64,000 bases of DNA from Arthrobacter sp. B3I4 (GTDB taxonomy: Bacteria; Actinomycetota; Actinomycetes; Actinomycetales; Micrococcaceae), in the NCBI RefSeq assembly GCF_030816855.1, contig NZ_JAUSYK010000001.1, forward strand, positions 3,038,001 through 3,102,000, in the 5' to 3' direction. Position numbers and translations under genes: made by a program. The notes below the pieces were generated by a model that worked only from the letters and a program-made list of their open reading frames with translations, searched no databases and was not told the DNA's origin. Every line of letters begins with the position of its first letter. Position 1 is the first letter of the stretch. Below, one piece after another: positions 25,945 to 34,837 of the stretch.

Positions 25945-26415
25945 ATGACGACCGGACAGCGCCTGCGGCAACTGGCCAACGTGCTGAATGCCTCGACGCC
26001 GCTGGGGTTGCTGCTGGCCGCGTGCGCGGGCTGTTCCGTGCGCCCCGGGCCGCGGGGCCTGCTGATCGCCACCGGCTACCGCTGGCGGCTGCCCGTCGCG
26101 GCAGCGTTCACCGTGGGCAACGTGGTGCTGTACCGGGCCGGGCCGGCCGAAGCCGCGGACAACCACCTGCTGCTGGGGCACGAGGAGCGGCACAGCACCC
26201 AGTACGCCTGCTGCTTCGGCGTGCCGTTCCTGCCGGCGTATTTCCTCGCAACCGCCTGGTCCTGGTGGCGGACCGGCAACCCCGGTTCAGCGAACCTTTT
26301 CGAGCGGCACGCCGGGCTTCAGGCCGGCGGCTACCCGCCGGCGTTCCCTGGACGCGCCGCAAGGAAGTCCGGAGTAAAAGCCGGCAGTACAGCCCCCGAG
26401 CAGAACGAGGCATGA
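25945..26415 (+). CDS. Uncharacterised small protein with an HEERH motif
   Basis: 156 residues, family not recognised. The N-terminus is moderately hydrophobic (residues 18-30). In the middle HLLLGHEERHSTQYA contains an HExxH at about residues 76-80, as in many zinc metalloproteases and in the HExxH..Q proteins often found near toxins. A hydrophobic stretch (FGVPFLPAYFLATAWSWW) follows, so it may be a membrane protein with a metal site. The C-terminal 40 residues look unstructured. The stop overlaps the next ORF. Catalysis is not shown: no third ligand can be assigned. Confidence 0.6.
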   Translation: MTTGQRLRQLANVLNASTPLGLLLAACAGCSVRPGPRGLLIATGYRWRLPVAAAFTVGNVVLYRAGPAEAADNHLLLGHEERHSTQYACCFGVPFLPAYFLATAWSWWRTGNPGSANLFERHAGLQAGGYPPAFPGRAARKSGVKAGSTAPEQNEA

Positions 26416-26417
26416 AC

Positions 26418-27059
26418 ATGACCGAGGATCCCAGAACCGTTTCGGTCACCGGATCCGGCACCGCGGAAGCCGCGCCGGACCTGCTGACTCTCTCCATCGG
26501 CGTCGAATGCCGCCGTGCCGATGTCGCTACGGCGTACAGAGACGCAGCCGGCGCCTCGTCCGCGATCACGGCAGTGCTGCGCGGCCACGGCGTGGCGAAC
26601 CCGGACATCACGACGTCGGGCCTGAACCTTCGGGCCGAGGTCAGCTGGCAGGAGGGCCGCGGCCAGCTCGTCTCCGGCTATCTTGCCTCCACCATGCTCA
26701 GCGTCCGGCTCCGCGACATTTCGGACTCCGCGGGGATCATCTCCGCCGCTGTGGCGGCCGGCGGGGACGAGGTCCGGCTCAACGGCCTTCAGCTCGGGTT
26801 CGCGGACGCTGAGGATGTCGAGGCGCGCGCCCGTGAGGCTGCGTGGAACGATGCCCGGACCCGCGCTGAACACTTCGCAGCGCTGGCCGGTGCCCGGCTG
26901 GGCAAAGTTCTCTCGGCGGCCCAGCACTCCTCGGCGGCACCGCCGCTGCCGCTGGCGGGGGGCCTGCAGCGGGCGGCGGCCTCCGAACCCCTGGCCGTGG
27001 AGGCGGGCAGCGCCAGCGTGACCACAGCCCTCGACGTCGTCTGGGAACTGCTGGATTGA
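26418..27059 (+). CDS. SIMPL domain-containing protein
   Basis: 213 residues from the ATG at 26418, which lies 7 nt after GAGG; an ATG at 26412 overlapping the previous stop is the alternative. The DUF541/SIMPL start TVSVTGSGTAEAAPDLLTLS, the centre SGLNLRAEVSWQEGRGQLVS and EARAREAAWNDARTRAEHFA are typical. The family includes periplasmic oxidative-stress proteins, but no signal peptide is visible here, so it appears cytoplasmic. Role unknown. Probably in one transcript with the HExxH gene. Confidence 0.85.
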   Translation: MTEDPRTVSVTGSGTAEAAPDLLTLSIGVECRRADVATAYRDAAGASSAITAVLRGHGVANPDITTSGLNLRAEVSWQEGRGQLVSGYLASTMLSVRLRDISDSAGIISAAVAAGGDEVRLNGLQLGFADAEDVEARAREAAWNDARTRAEHFAALAGARLGKVLSAAQHSSAAPPLPLAGGLQRAAASEPLAVEAGSASVTTALDVVWELLD

Positions 27060-27072
27060 CGAGCGCACGCCG

Positions 27073-27714
27073 CTAGTGGGTGGCGCCCGCGGAGACCTTG
27101 AGGTCCTCCGCGGTCGCCAGCGCGGTACGGACGACGACGGCGAGCGCCTCCGTCATCTGCTCCAGCGGCAGGGAGGCCACACCGCCGTCGGGCCGGACCT
27201 GGTCCGGGCCGTACGGCACGTGGACAAAGCCGGCACGCACCCCCGGCGTGAGCCGCACGGCGTGCATCAGCCCGTAAAAGACGTGGTTGCAGACATAGGT
27301 CCCGGCCGACTGGGACACCTCGGCAGGAATGCCCGCCGCCTGCAGCGCCGAAAGCGCCGCCTTCACCGGCAGGGTGCTGAAGTAGGCGGCCGGGCCGTCC
27401 GGGACCACCGGCTCGTCGACGGGGGCCTTGCCGGCGTTGTCCGGGATCCGGGCGTCATCGCAGTTGATCGCGACGCGCTCCAGGGAGATCCCGGCACGTC
27501 CTCCCGCCTGGCCGGCACAGAGCACCAGCTCCGGACGGTGTTTGGCAAGGGCGGCGCGCAGGGCTTCGATGGCGTCGCCAAAGACGCAGGGCAACTCCAC
27601 GGCGACGGCCTTGTGTCCTGCCGCTTCCAGCAACGCCGCCGCCCCGCGCGCCGCGGCCCAGGAAGGATTGGTGGTTTCGCCGCCGAAGGGCTCAAAGCCG
27701 GTCAGGAGAATCAT
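27073..27714 (-). CDS. pcp: Pyroglutamyl-peptidase I
   Basis: Cysteine peptidase (C15) that removes N-terminal pyroglutamate. 213 residues. The catalytic triad is visible: Glu79 in ISLERVAIN, Cys142 in SAGTYVCNHVFY and His165 in GFVHVPY. The N-terminal GFEPFGG motif is complete. TAGGCT lies 6 nt before the ATG. It converges with the SIMPL gene, 13 bp apart. Confidence 0.96.
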   Translation of the reverse strand: MILLTGFEPFGGETTNPSWAAARGAAALLEAAGHKAVAVELPCVFGDAIEALRAALAKHRPELVLCAGQAGGRAGISLERVAINCDDARIPDNAGKAPVDEPVVPDGPAAYFSTLPVKAALSALQAAGIPAEVSQSAGTYVCNHVFYGLMHAVRLTPGVRAGFVHVPYGPDQVRPDGGVASLPLEQMTEALAVVVRTALATAEDLKVSAGATH

Positions 27715-27720
27715 GCGCCC

Positions 27721-27726
27721 AGCCTA
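27721..27726 (-). promoter_or_regulatory. Leaderless -10 element of pcp
   Basis: TAGGCT, 6 nt before the ATG. Confidence 0.4.
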
Positions 27727-27775
27727 GCAACGCCCCGACACGGTGTCCGGCCGCCTCCGGCGCGAGCTCGCATCC

Positions 27776-27804
27776 TTGACTTAAGGTCGAACATATATTC
27801 GAAT
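27776..27804 (+). promoter_or_regulatory. Promoter of the radical-SAM gene overlapped by a LexA box
   Basis: TTGACT (27776-27781), 17 bp, then TCGAAT (27799-27804), ending 6 nt before the ATG. The 16-bp sequence TCGAACATATATTCGA at 27787-27802 matches the actinobacterial SOS box TCGAAC-N4-GTTCGA at 11 of 12 defined positions and fills the spacer, so LexA should block this promoter. Confidence 0.75.
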
Positions 27805-27810
27805 GGACCC

Positions 27811-29016
27811 ATGAGATGGGACGCGCAGGCACTCCGACCGACCGGTGCAGCACCTGGGCTGGACGCGGCAGCTGACGAACAGGCGGCTGATCCCTCCGGG
27901 GCCGGAGCAGCAGGTCCCGTGCCGCCCTCCGGCGGTTCATCCTCCCCCTCCGTCTCCTCTTCCCGGGCAGCGACGCCGGCGTTGCTGCCGCTCGTGGGAT
28001 TGGTGCGGTCGGTCACCACTCCTGAGTTTGCCGGCGTCACTTTTCATGAGGTCACTGCCAAATCGGTGCTCAACAAAGTGGCTCCCGGTTCACGCATGCC
28101 GTTCGAGTGGACCATCAACCCCTACCGCGGCTGCAGCCACGCCTGCGTCTACTGTTTCGCGCGCAAGACCCACACCTACCTGGACTTCGATGCGGGCCTG
28201 GACTTTGACAGCCAGGTGGTGGTCAAGATCAATGCCGCGGAGGTGCTGCGCCGGGAACTGGCGAAGCCTTCCTGGCAGCACCAGCACGTGGCCCTGGGCA
28301 CTAACACCGACCCGTACCAGCGGGCCGAGGGCCGGTATCAGCTGATGCCCGGCATCATCGGCGCCCTGGCGGACTCCGGCACTCCCCTGTCCATCCTCAC
28401 CAAGGGCACACTGCTGGCCCGGGACATCCCCCTGCTCAAGCACGCAGCCGCCCAGGTCCCGGTCGGCGTCGGTATCTCGCTTGCCATGACGGACGAACGG
28501 CTCTCGGAGGCGGTGGAACCAGGAACACCCGGCCCGCGGGCGAGGCTCAAGCTGGTATCGAGGCTCCGGGAGGCGGGGCTGCCCTGCGGCGTGATGGCGA
28601 TGCCGATCCTGCCGTGGCTTTCCGATTCCGATGACGCACTCGATTCGCTCTTCGGTTCACTTGCCGCGGCCGGTGCCACCGGCGTGACGGCCGGAGCCCT
28701 CTACCTCAAGCCGGGCACCCGGGAATGGTTCATGCAGTGGATCGCGAAGGAGCACCCACAGCTGGTCGGAAAGTACCGCCGGTTGTACGGCAGCGGTTCC
28801 TATGCCTCCAAGGAATACCGGGCCTGGCTGGCCGGCCGGATCCGGTATTTCAAGACCCGGCATGGCTTCCTGGGCTCCTCGGGATTCAGCCACCGGGACC
28901 TCAATGAGGACCCCCGGGAAGAGGAAGCACAGTATCCCGCCGGCAGCATCCCCGAGCCGACCGCCCGAGGAGCGGCCCACACCTCTGCCGTGGCCGCCCA
29001 GCCCACGCTCTTCTGA
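27811..29016 (+). CDS. Rv2578c-family radical SAM protein
   Basis: 401 residues. The iron-sulfur motif is GCSHACVYCFAR with Cys108, Cys112 and Cys115, in the context FEWTINPYRGC shared with spore-photoproduct-lyase-like proteins. Residues 12-58 are a low-complexity Ala/Ser/Pro linker; the family core starts near VTFHEVTAKSVLNKV. I start at the ATG at 27811, next to the promoter; the frame is open further upstream but crosses pcp. The LexA box at its promoter agrees with my recollection that the M. tuberculosis homologue belongs to the LexA regulon. Its reaction is unknown; a role in DNA damage is inferred. Confidence 0.88.
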   Translation: MRWDAQALRPTGAAPGLDAAADEQAADPSGAGAAGPVPPSGGSSSPSVSSSRAATPALLPLVGLVRSVTTPEFAGVTFHEVTAKSVLNKVAPGSRMPFEWTINPYRGCSHACVYCFARKTHTYLDFDAGLDFDSQVVVKINAAEVLRRELAKPSWQHQHVALGTNTDPYQRAEGRYQLMPGIIGALADSGTPLSILTKGTLLARDIPLLKHAAAQVPVGVGISLAMTDERLSEAVEPGTPGPRARLKLVSRLREAGLPCGVMAMPILPWLSDSDDALDSLFGSLAAAGATGVTAGALYLKPGTREWFMQWIAKEHPQLVGKYRRLYGSGSYASKEYRAWLAGRIRYFKTRHGFLGSSGFSHRDLNEDPREEEAQYPAGSIPEPTARGAAHTSAVAAQPTLF

Positions 29017-29061
29017 ACGGTAAGCAACGCCGCGCACCCCAGGTATCGGTGGGGATTACAC

Positions 29062-30435
29062 CTAGAGGACCTTGACCGCGCCGAGGACCTTCGAGAGCGA
29101 GTCCTTGGCGTCGCCGAACAGGAGGGTGGTCTTGGGGTCATACAGGAGTTCGTTCTCGATGCCGGCAAAGCCCGGGCGCATCGAGCGTTTGAGGAACACC
29201 ACCTGCTGGGACTGGACCACCTCCAGGATCGGCATGCCGTAGATCGGCGACCCGGGCGAGGACTTCGCGGCCGGGTTAACGACGTCGTTCGCGCCCACCA
29301 CCAGGGCGACGTCCGTGTTGGCGAACTCCGGGTTTACCTCGTCGAGTTCCCGCAGCGACTCGTAGGGTACGTTCGCTTCAGCCAGCAGTACGTTCATGTG
29401 CCCCGGCATCCGGCCCGCGACCGGATGGATGGCGAAGACGACCTCTACCCCGCGGGCGGCCAGGGCGGTGGCAAGCTCCGCCACGGTGTGCTGGCCCTGC
29501 GCGACCGCGAGTCCGTAGCCGGGCACGATCACCACGCGTTCGGCGTAGCCGAGCTGGACAGCGACGTCCTCGGCCGAGGAGGAGCGCACCGGCCGGTCGC
29601 TGACCGTGGTGGACCCGGCGGTGGAGCCGCCCCGGAAAGCGCCGAACATGATGCCGGCGACGCCGCGGCCCATGGCGGCGGCCATCACCTTGGTGAGGAT
29701 GGTGCCGCTGGCCCCCACGAGCGTCCCGGCGACGAGCAGCAGCACGTTGCCGAGGACGATCCCGGACGCGGCGACGGCGAGGCCGGTGAAGGCGTTGAGC
29801 AGCGAGATCACGATCGGCACGTCGGCGCCGCCCACCGGGAGCACCAGCAGCAGCCCCGCGGCCAGGCCCAGCACCAGCAACGCCCCGGCCCAGCCGGGGG
29901 CGCCGGTGAGTACGACGAGGCCGCCGGCGGCCAGCGCGCCAGCCACAACCAGCACCATCACCACCGGCATGCCGGGGAAAAGCAACGGGCGGGTGCTGAT
30001 TAGTTCCTGCAGCTTCCCCACGGTGACGGCCGACCCGGCGAAGGACACTGCTCCGACCAGCATGGTGAAGACGACCGCGAGCCGTACCCACGGGTCGGCG
30101 CTGTGGCCCAGTTCCAGCACGGCGACGAGGGCGGCCGCTCCGCCGCCGACGCCGTTGAACAGGGCGACCAGCTGCGGCATCTGGGTCATCTGCACGCGCC
30201 GTGCCACCGGCACGGCGACGGCTGAGCCGACGGCGATAGCTCCGAGGATCAGCGGCATGTTCTCCAGCCGTGCCGAGAGGAACACGGCCAGCACCGCCAC
30301 CGCGGCGCCGGCGGCACCGACGGCGTTGCCGCGCCGGGCCGTCCGCGGTGAGCTCAGGCCCTTGAGCGCGAGGATGAAGCAGACTGCCGCCGCGAGGTAC
30401 AGCAGCGCGGTCCAGCCCGGCGCCAGGACGCTCAT
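29062..30435 (-). CDS. pntB: NAD(P) transhydrogenase beta subunit
   Basis: Proton-pumping transhydrogenase chain carrying the NADP-binding domain III and membrane segments. 457 residues. The first 270 residues are a run of about nine hydrophobic helices. The C-terminal domain shows VIVPGYGLAVAQGQHTVAEL, FAIHPVAGRMPGHMNVLLAEA and GANDVVNPAAK, all typical of domain III. The ATG overlaps the stop of the upstream subunit gene. With its two neighbours it forms the membrane enzyme that makes NADPH from NADH and the proton gradient. Confidence 0.97.
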   Translation of the reverse strand: MSVLAPGWTALLYLAAAVCFILALKGLSSPRTARRGNAVGAAGAAVAVLAVFLSARLENMPLILGAIAVGSAVAVPVARRVQMTQMPQLVALFNGVGGGAAALVAVLELGHSADPWVRLAVVFTMLVGAVSFAGSAVTVGKLQELISTRPLLFPGMPVVMVLVVAGALAAGGLVVLTGAPGWAGALLVLGLAAGLLLVLPVGGADVPIVISLLNAFTGLAVAASGIVLGNVLLLVAGTLVGASGTILTKVMAAAMGRGVAGIMFGAFRGGSTAGSTTVSDRPVRSSSAEDVAVQLGYAERVVIVPGYGLAVAQGQHTVAELATALAARGVEVVFAIHPVAGRMPGHMNVLLAEANVPYESLRELDEVNPEFANTDVALVVGANDVVNPAAKSSPGSPIYGMPILEVVQSQQVVFLKRSMRPGFAGIENELLYDPKTTLLFGDAKDSLSKVLGAVKVL

Positions 30436-30809
30436 CGCCGTTCCTCCCCCGCCGCGCCGGCGGTTCCCGGTGTGATGGCCGCTTGCCCGCTCCCCGATTC
30501 GGGTGCCCGGCCCGGACCGGCCGCGGCAAGGACTTTGCGCGGGCCGAACATCTCCAGCATCCGGTCGGTGACCACGAAGCCGCCGACCAGGTTTACGGTG
30601 GCGAGGACGACGGCGAGCAGTGCGACCCCGAGCAGCCAGGGGTCGGCGGCCTGGCCGGCGACGATGACAGCCCCGACGAGAATGATGCCGTGGATGGCGT
30701 TCGCGCCCGACATCAGCGGAGTGTGCAGCTTGCTGGTGACCTTGGAGACGACTTCGAAGCCGACGAAGACCGCGAGGACCACCACGGTGAGTAACGTGAC
30801 TGCGTCCAT
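30432..30809 (-). CDS. pntAB: NAD(P) transhydrogenase alpha subunit, membrane part
   Basis: 125 residues from an ATG that overlaps the pntAA stop (TGATG) and has GGAGG 9 nt upstream; a longer frame to 30875 runs inside pntAA and is unlikely. It has three or four hydrophobic helices (LLTVVVLAVFVGFEVV, AIHGIILVGAVIVAG, LLGVALLAVVLATVNLVGGF) and the conserved VTDRMLEMF. It is the short transmembrane subunit of the three-gene form of the enzyme. Confidence 0.95.
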   Translation of the reverse strand: MDAVTLLTVVVLAVFVGFEVVSKVTSKLHTPLMSGANAIHGIILVGAVIVAGQAADPWLLGVALLAVVLATVNLVGGFVVTDRMLEMFGPRKVLAAAGPGRAPESGSGQAAITPGTAGAAGEERR

Positions 30810-31966
30810 CAGTGCCGGGCCTCCATTGCTGCCGCTGTGCCGGCGTGCCGGACGGCGCCGTCGTGGGTGAGACACGCTCCGGCGACGACCTCGTCGTCGA
30901 AGTCCGGGGCGACCGTACCGTCGGAGGTCATCAGGGCGAGCAGGTTGGCGACGTTTTTGGCGTACAGACGGGAGGCGTCCGAAGCGACGGCGGACGCGGC
31001 GTCCTGCAGTCCCACCAGGGTGACGGCGCCGCCGGGCACCGGGACCAGGACGTCGCGTCCGGGCACGACGCCCTCCACGTTGCCGCCGGATTCGGCGGCG
31101 AGATCCACGACGACGGAGCCGGCCCGCATGCCGGCGACCATCTCGGCGGTCACCAGCAGCGGGGCTGCACGCCCGGGAATCGCCGCCGTCGTAATCAGCA
31201 CGTCCGCCGCGGCGACGTGCGGCGCCAGCAGCGCCCGCTGCCTGGCGGCCCGGTCCTCCCCGAGTTCGCGGGCGTAACCGCCACCGCCCTCCGCGGACGC
31301 GTCCGCAGTCCGGGTGTCGAGCTCCAGGTTGATGAAGGTGCCGCCCATCGAGGCGACCTCGTCGGCGGACGCGGCGCGGATGTCGTTCGCCGAGACCCGC
31401 GCGCCGAGCCGTTTCGCGGTGCCAATGGCCTGCAGGCCCGCGACGCCGGCACCGAGCACCAGCACCCTGGCCGGCGGGATGGTTCCGGCTGCGGTCATAT
31501 AGAGCGGAAAAAACCTTGGGTAGCGTGACGCTGCCTCCAGCACGGCGCGGTAGCCGGCGACGAGCGATTGGGAACTGAGCGCGTCCATGGACTGTGCCCG
31601 GGAGATCCGCGGGACCAGTTCGAGGGCGAAGGCCGTCACGCCGACGGCGGCGAGGGCCCCGACGGTTTGCAGTTCCGACGCCGGGGACGCGAAGCCGATG
31701 GTGACCGCACCGGGCTTCAATGCGGCGGCGGTCTCCGGCGTGAGCGGGCGTACGTGCAACAGGACATCGATGGCCGGCAACGGAAGCTCCGCAGTGAGGG
31801 TGGCCCCCGCCGCCTCATAGTCGGCGTCGCCGCAGCCGGAGGCCGTACCGGCGCCACGCTCCACCAGCACTGCAAGTCCGAGGCCCGTCAGCTGCCGTAC
31901 CGTCTCCGGCGTCGCCGCAACCCGGCGTTCCCCCGCACGCTGTTCCCGTCTGACACCGACCTGCAC
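30809..31966 (-). CDS. pntAA: NAD(P) transhydrogenase alpha subunit, NAD-binding part
   Basis: Soluble domain I, related to alanine dehydrogenase. 385 residues. The N-terminal RREQRAGERRVAATPETVRQL and the NAD-binding VLVLGAGVAGLQAIGTAKRLGA are diagnostic, with the RAGSVVVDLAAESGGN block later. GTG start with GGGAGGAG. First gene of the pntAA-pntAB-pntB operon; its upstream neighbour is the NUDIX gene 42 nt away. Confidence 0.96.
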   Translation of the reverse strand: MQVGVRREQRAGERRVAATPETVRQLTGLGLAVLVERGAGTASGCGDADYEAAGATLTAELPLPAIDVLLHVRPLTPETAAALKPGAVTIGFASPASELQTVGALAAVGVTAFALELVPRISRAQSMDALSSQSLVAGYRAVLEAASRYPRFFPLYMTAAGTIPPARVLVLGAGVAGLQAIGTAKRLGARVSANDIRAASADEVASMGGTFINLELDTRTADASAEGGGGYARELGEDRAARQRALLAPHVAAADVLITTAAIPGRAAPLLVTAEMVAGMRAGSVVVDLAAESGGNVEGVVPGRDVLVPVPGGAVTLVGLQDAASAVASDASRLYAKNVANLLALMTSDGTVAPDFDDEVVAGACLTHDGAVRHAGTAAAMEARH

Positions 31967-32008
31967 GCCCAGCTCCTCCCGGTTGGCCCCAGCGTAGCTA
32001 CCCCGCGC

Positions 32009-32452
32009 TCAATTTGGCGAGGGCTGGGCCGACACTGCAGCCAGCAGCGCCTCGACGATCGGCAGGTCAGCCGGAATCCAGGGCAGCCCCAGGACCTCTT
32101 CGGCGTTCGCCAGCGCCACCCAGCGAAGCTCGTCGTGGTCTTCCAGCGGCTGCGGTGTCCCGGCGGTCAGCTCCGCGAACCAGACGCGCATGGCAGCCTT
32201 GGGATTGAGCGGCCAGCCGGCCGGCGCGCCGGCGGAAAGTTCCGGGCCCAGCCGGACCTCGACCCCGAGTTCCTCCCGCAGCTCACGGTGCAGCGCTTCC
32301 TCCGGAGCCTCGCCGGGGTCCACCTTGCCCCCGGGAAATTCCCACATGCCCGCAAACTGGGGTGGCGCGGTGCGCCGTGCCACCAAAAGGCTCCGGGGAT
32401 CGGCCAGGGAGTCCACTACCGCGCCGCCGACGACGTTGATGAGTTCTGTCAC
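32009..32452 (-). CDS. NUDIX hydrolase (MutT-like)
   Basis: 147 residues. The NUDIX box runs from GGKVDPGEAPEEALHRELRE into ELGVEV, with all catalytic glutamates present. The N-terminal LLVARRTAPPQFAGMWEFPG is typical of MutT/CTP-type pyrophosphohydrolases that sanitise oxidised nucleotides. The GTG at 32452 is chosen because TAGACT ends 7 nt upstream; the frame is open to 32509 but the added residues are low-complexity. Confidence 0.9.
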   Translation of the reverse strand: MTELINVVGGAVVDSLADPRSLLVARRTAPPQFAGMWEFPGGKVDPGEAPEEALHRELREELGVEVRLGPELSAGAPAGWPLNPKAAMRVWFAELTAGTPQPLEDHDELRWVALANAEEVLGLPWIPADLPIVEALLAAVSAQPSPN

Positions 32453-32459
32453 GTCCACC

Positions 32460-32465
32460 AGTCTA
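32460..32465 (-). promoter_or_regulatory. Leaderless -10 element of the NUDIX gene
   Basis: TAGACT, 7 nt before the GTG at 32452. Confidence 0.4.
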
Positions 32466-32661
32466 GGGGCGGTCGGACCGGCGCCCGCGGGGGACACTGG
32501 GGAGAGCACACCGGGGCCAGGCGTCCGGCGCCGGAATAGCTGGGCACGCGCCCGGCGTTCCCTTCACGGCACCACCCGGCCACCGGATGACCCTCATATT
32601 GCCAAGTTCTTTGCCGCATTCTCCTGGCGTCCCGCCGGGATCGTTCCCGAAAAGCAGACGG

Positions 32662-33870
32662 ATGACCCTCTCTAAAGACGCCCGCGCAACACCCCAGACC
32701 GGCTCCCGGTCCCTGGCCCTCGCCATTATCTCCCTCGCCATGGGCGGGTTCGGCATCGGCACCACCGAGTTCACCATGATGGGCCTGCTTAAAGAGGTTG
32801 AGCACGGCCTGGGCATCAGCACCCCGGAGGCCGGGCACCTGATCTCTGCCTACGCATTAGGTGTGGTGGTGGGTGCCCCGGCGCTGGCCGCCGCCGGGGC
32901 CAAACTGCCCCGCAAGTACCTCGCCTTGGGGCTGATGCTGTTCTTCAGCCTGGCGAACCTGAGCTCCTTCATCGCGCCGGACTACGGCACCATGCTGGTG
33001 TCCCGCTTCGCTGCGGGCCTGCCACACGGGGCCTTCTTCGGGGTGGCGGCGGTTATCGCTTCCTCCCTGGTCGCTCCGACCAAGCGCGGCTGGGCCATCT
33101 CCATGGTGATGGCCGGCCTCACCGTCTCGAATGTCATCGGAGTCCCCTTCGGGACCTGGCTGGGTCAGAACTTCGGCTGGCGGCTGCTCTTCCTGCTCGT
33201 CGGCCTGATCGGCATTGCCACCATGGCGATGCTCTGGAAGTTTGTGCCGTACCAAAAACCGCATGAGGACGCCAGCATCCGCCGGGAGCTCGCCGCACTG
33301 AAACGGCTGCAGGTGTGGCTCGCGGTCCTGATTGGCGTGGTGGGCTTCGGCGGTTTCTTCGCCACCTACACCTACATCGCCCATACAATGACCTCGGTGG
33401 CCGGCATCCCGGCCGAATGGTTGCCGCTCGTCGTCGCGCTTTACGGCGTCGGGATGGTGGTGGGCAACATCGTGGGCGGCCGGATCGCGGACAAGTCCGT
33501 GATGGGCACCATCTACTGGGTGCTGCCCGGCGTTGCGGTGGCGCTCGTGGTCTACGCCGTCGCCGTGCACTGGCCCTGGTCCGCGTACGTGATGGTCTTT
33601 GTCGTCGGCGGCGCCGGCTCCATGCTGGTTCCGGCCCTGCAGACCCGGCTGCTCGATGCCTCCCCCGATGCTCCGTCGCTGGCGTCCTCCCTGAACCACG
33701 CGGCCCTGAACGTGGCCAACGCGCTGGGCGCCTTCCTTGGCGGCCTCGTCATCGCCTGGGGCTGGGGCTACGTCGCGCCGGCACTGGTCGGCGCGGTCCT
33801 AGCCCTCCTGGGCCTCGGCGTCGCGGTCCTCAGCGGCGCCGTCGAACGCAAAAAACCGCTGGTCCGGTAA
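32662..33870 (+). CDS. MFS transporter, AraJ/chloramphenicol-exporter-like
   Basis: 402 residues with about 12 hydrophobic segments. The start LALAIISLAMGGFGIGTTEF and the later RFAAGLPHGAFFGVAAVIA (motif C-like) are characteristic of the DHA1 AraJ/Cmx branch, which exports sugars or drugs. The ATG at 32662 puts the first membrane helix about 20 residues in; an in-frame ATG at 32587 would add 25 residues without conserved features. Both sit in the same GGATGACCCTC sequence, a small direct repeat. Substrate unknown. Confidence 0.87.
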   Translation: MTLSKDARATPQTGSRSLALAIISLAMGGFGIGTTEFTMMGLLKEVEHGLGISTPEAGHLISAYALGVVVGAPALAAAGAKLPRKYLALGLMLFFSLANLSSFIAPDYGTMLVSRFAAGLPHGAFFGVAAVIASSLVAPTKRGWAISMVMAGLTVSNVIGVPFGTWLGQNFGWRLLFLLVGLIGIATMAMLWKFVPYQKPHEDASIRRELAALKRLQVWLAVLIGVVGFGGFFATYTYIAHTMTSVAGIPAEWLPLVVALYGVGMVVGNIVGGRIADKSVMGTIYWVLPGVAVALVVYAVAVHWPWSAYVMVFVVGGAGSMLVPALQTRLLDASPDAPSLASSLNHAALNVANALGAFLGGLVIAWGWGYVAPALVGAVLALLGLGVAVLSGAVERKKPLVR

Positions 33871-33898
33871 CCGCTTTCCTGCGGCTACCGGCCAGCGG
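33856..33898. terminator. Terminator between the MFS and CDF genes
   Basis: CCGCTGGTCCGGTA (33856-33869) pairs with TACCGGCCAGCGG (33886-33898) with one bulge. The left arm overlaps the MFS stop codon. It can serve both convergent genes. Confidence 0.6.
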
Positions 33899-33910
33899 CC
33901 CAAACCGGCT

Positions 33911-34837
33911 TTAGGCCTGGCCGGCGCTGATGCGCTGCAGATCCGGTTCGAGGTAAATCTGCCGCGCGGTCGGCACGGCAGCACGGATACGGGCCTCGGC
34001 GGCGTCGATTGCCGCGGCGATGTCACGGCCTGAGTCAGCCGCGCCGACGCTGATCTTCGCGGCGACCAGCAGTTCGTCCGGGCCCAGGTGCAGGGTCTTG
34101 AGGTGGATGATGGTGGTGCCGTCGGACTCGATGGCGGCCCGGATCTTTCCGACGTCGGCCCTCGTGGCCGACTCGCCGAGGAGCAGGGACTTGGTTTCGA
34201 TGGCCAGGACCGCCGCGATCGCCACCAGCAGCAGACCGATCATGGCAGTACCAAGCGCGTCCCAGACGCCGTTCCCGGTTATCAGCGTCAGACCCACCCC
34301 GAAGAGCGCGAAGAGCAGGCCCAGCAGCGCGCCGAAGTCCTCCAGCAGGATGACGGGCAGTTCTGGCTGCTTGGCATTCCGGATGAACTTCACCCAGCTC
34401 TGGTCCCCGCGGAGCGGATTCGATTCGCGGATCGCTGTCCGGAAGGAGAAAGACTCGGCCAAGATGGCACCGACCAGTACGGCCAGCGGAACCCACCAGA
34501 AGTCCCCCTCGATGCCGTGCGGGTGCTGGAGCTTGCCCCACGCCTCATACAGGGCAAACAGCCCGCCGACGCTGAAAAGCACAATCGCGACGATGAAGGC
34601 GTAGATATAGCGTTCCCGGCCGTAGCCGAAGGGGTGCTCCGGGCTCGCTTCCTTCTTGGCCCGCTTGCCGCCGACGAGCAGGAGCAGCTGGTTTCCGGAA
34701 TCCGCCACCGAGTGGATGGCCTCGGCCAGCATCGACGAGGACTGCGTCAGGATGAACGCGACGAACTTCAGGACCGCGATCGTCAGGTTGGCCGCTAGAG
34801 CCGCCACAATCGCTTTAGTACCGCCGTTTGCAGCCAA
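33911..34837 (-). CDS. Cation diffusion facilitator family transporter
   Basis: 308 residues. It has five or six hydrophobic helices, with the metal-site pattern AEAIHSVADSGNQ in helix 2, the HPFGYGRERY loop next, and a cytoplasmic C-terminal domain (DELLVAAKISVGAADSGRDI). This CDF branch usually carries divalent metals such as Zn, Fe or Mn; the ion is not predictable here. The start is a TTG at 34837 with AAAGGAG 8 nt upstream and the family start AANGGTKAI after it; the frame continues to 34990 but without homology-like sequence. Confidence 0.9.
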   Translation of the reverse strand: MAANGGTKAIVAALAANLTIAVLKFVAFILTQSSSMLAEAIHSVADSGNQLLLLVGGKRAKKEASPEHPFGYGRERYIYAFIVAIVLFSVGGLFALYEAWGKLQHPHGIEGDFWWVPLAVLVGAILAESFSFRTAIRESNPLRGDQSWVKFIRNAKQPELPVILLEDFGALLGLLFALFGVGLTLITGNGVWDALGTAMIGLLLVAIAAVLAIETKSLLLGESATRADVGKIRAAIESDGTTIIHLKTLHLGPDELLVAAKISVGAADSGRDIAAAIDAAEARIRAAVPTARQIYLEPDLQRISAGQA

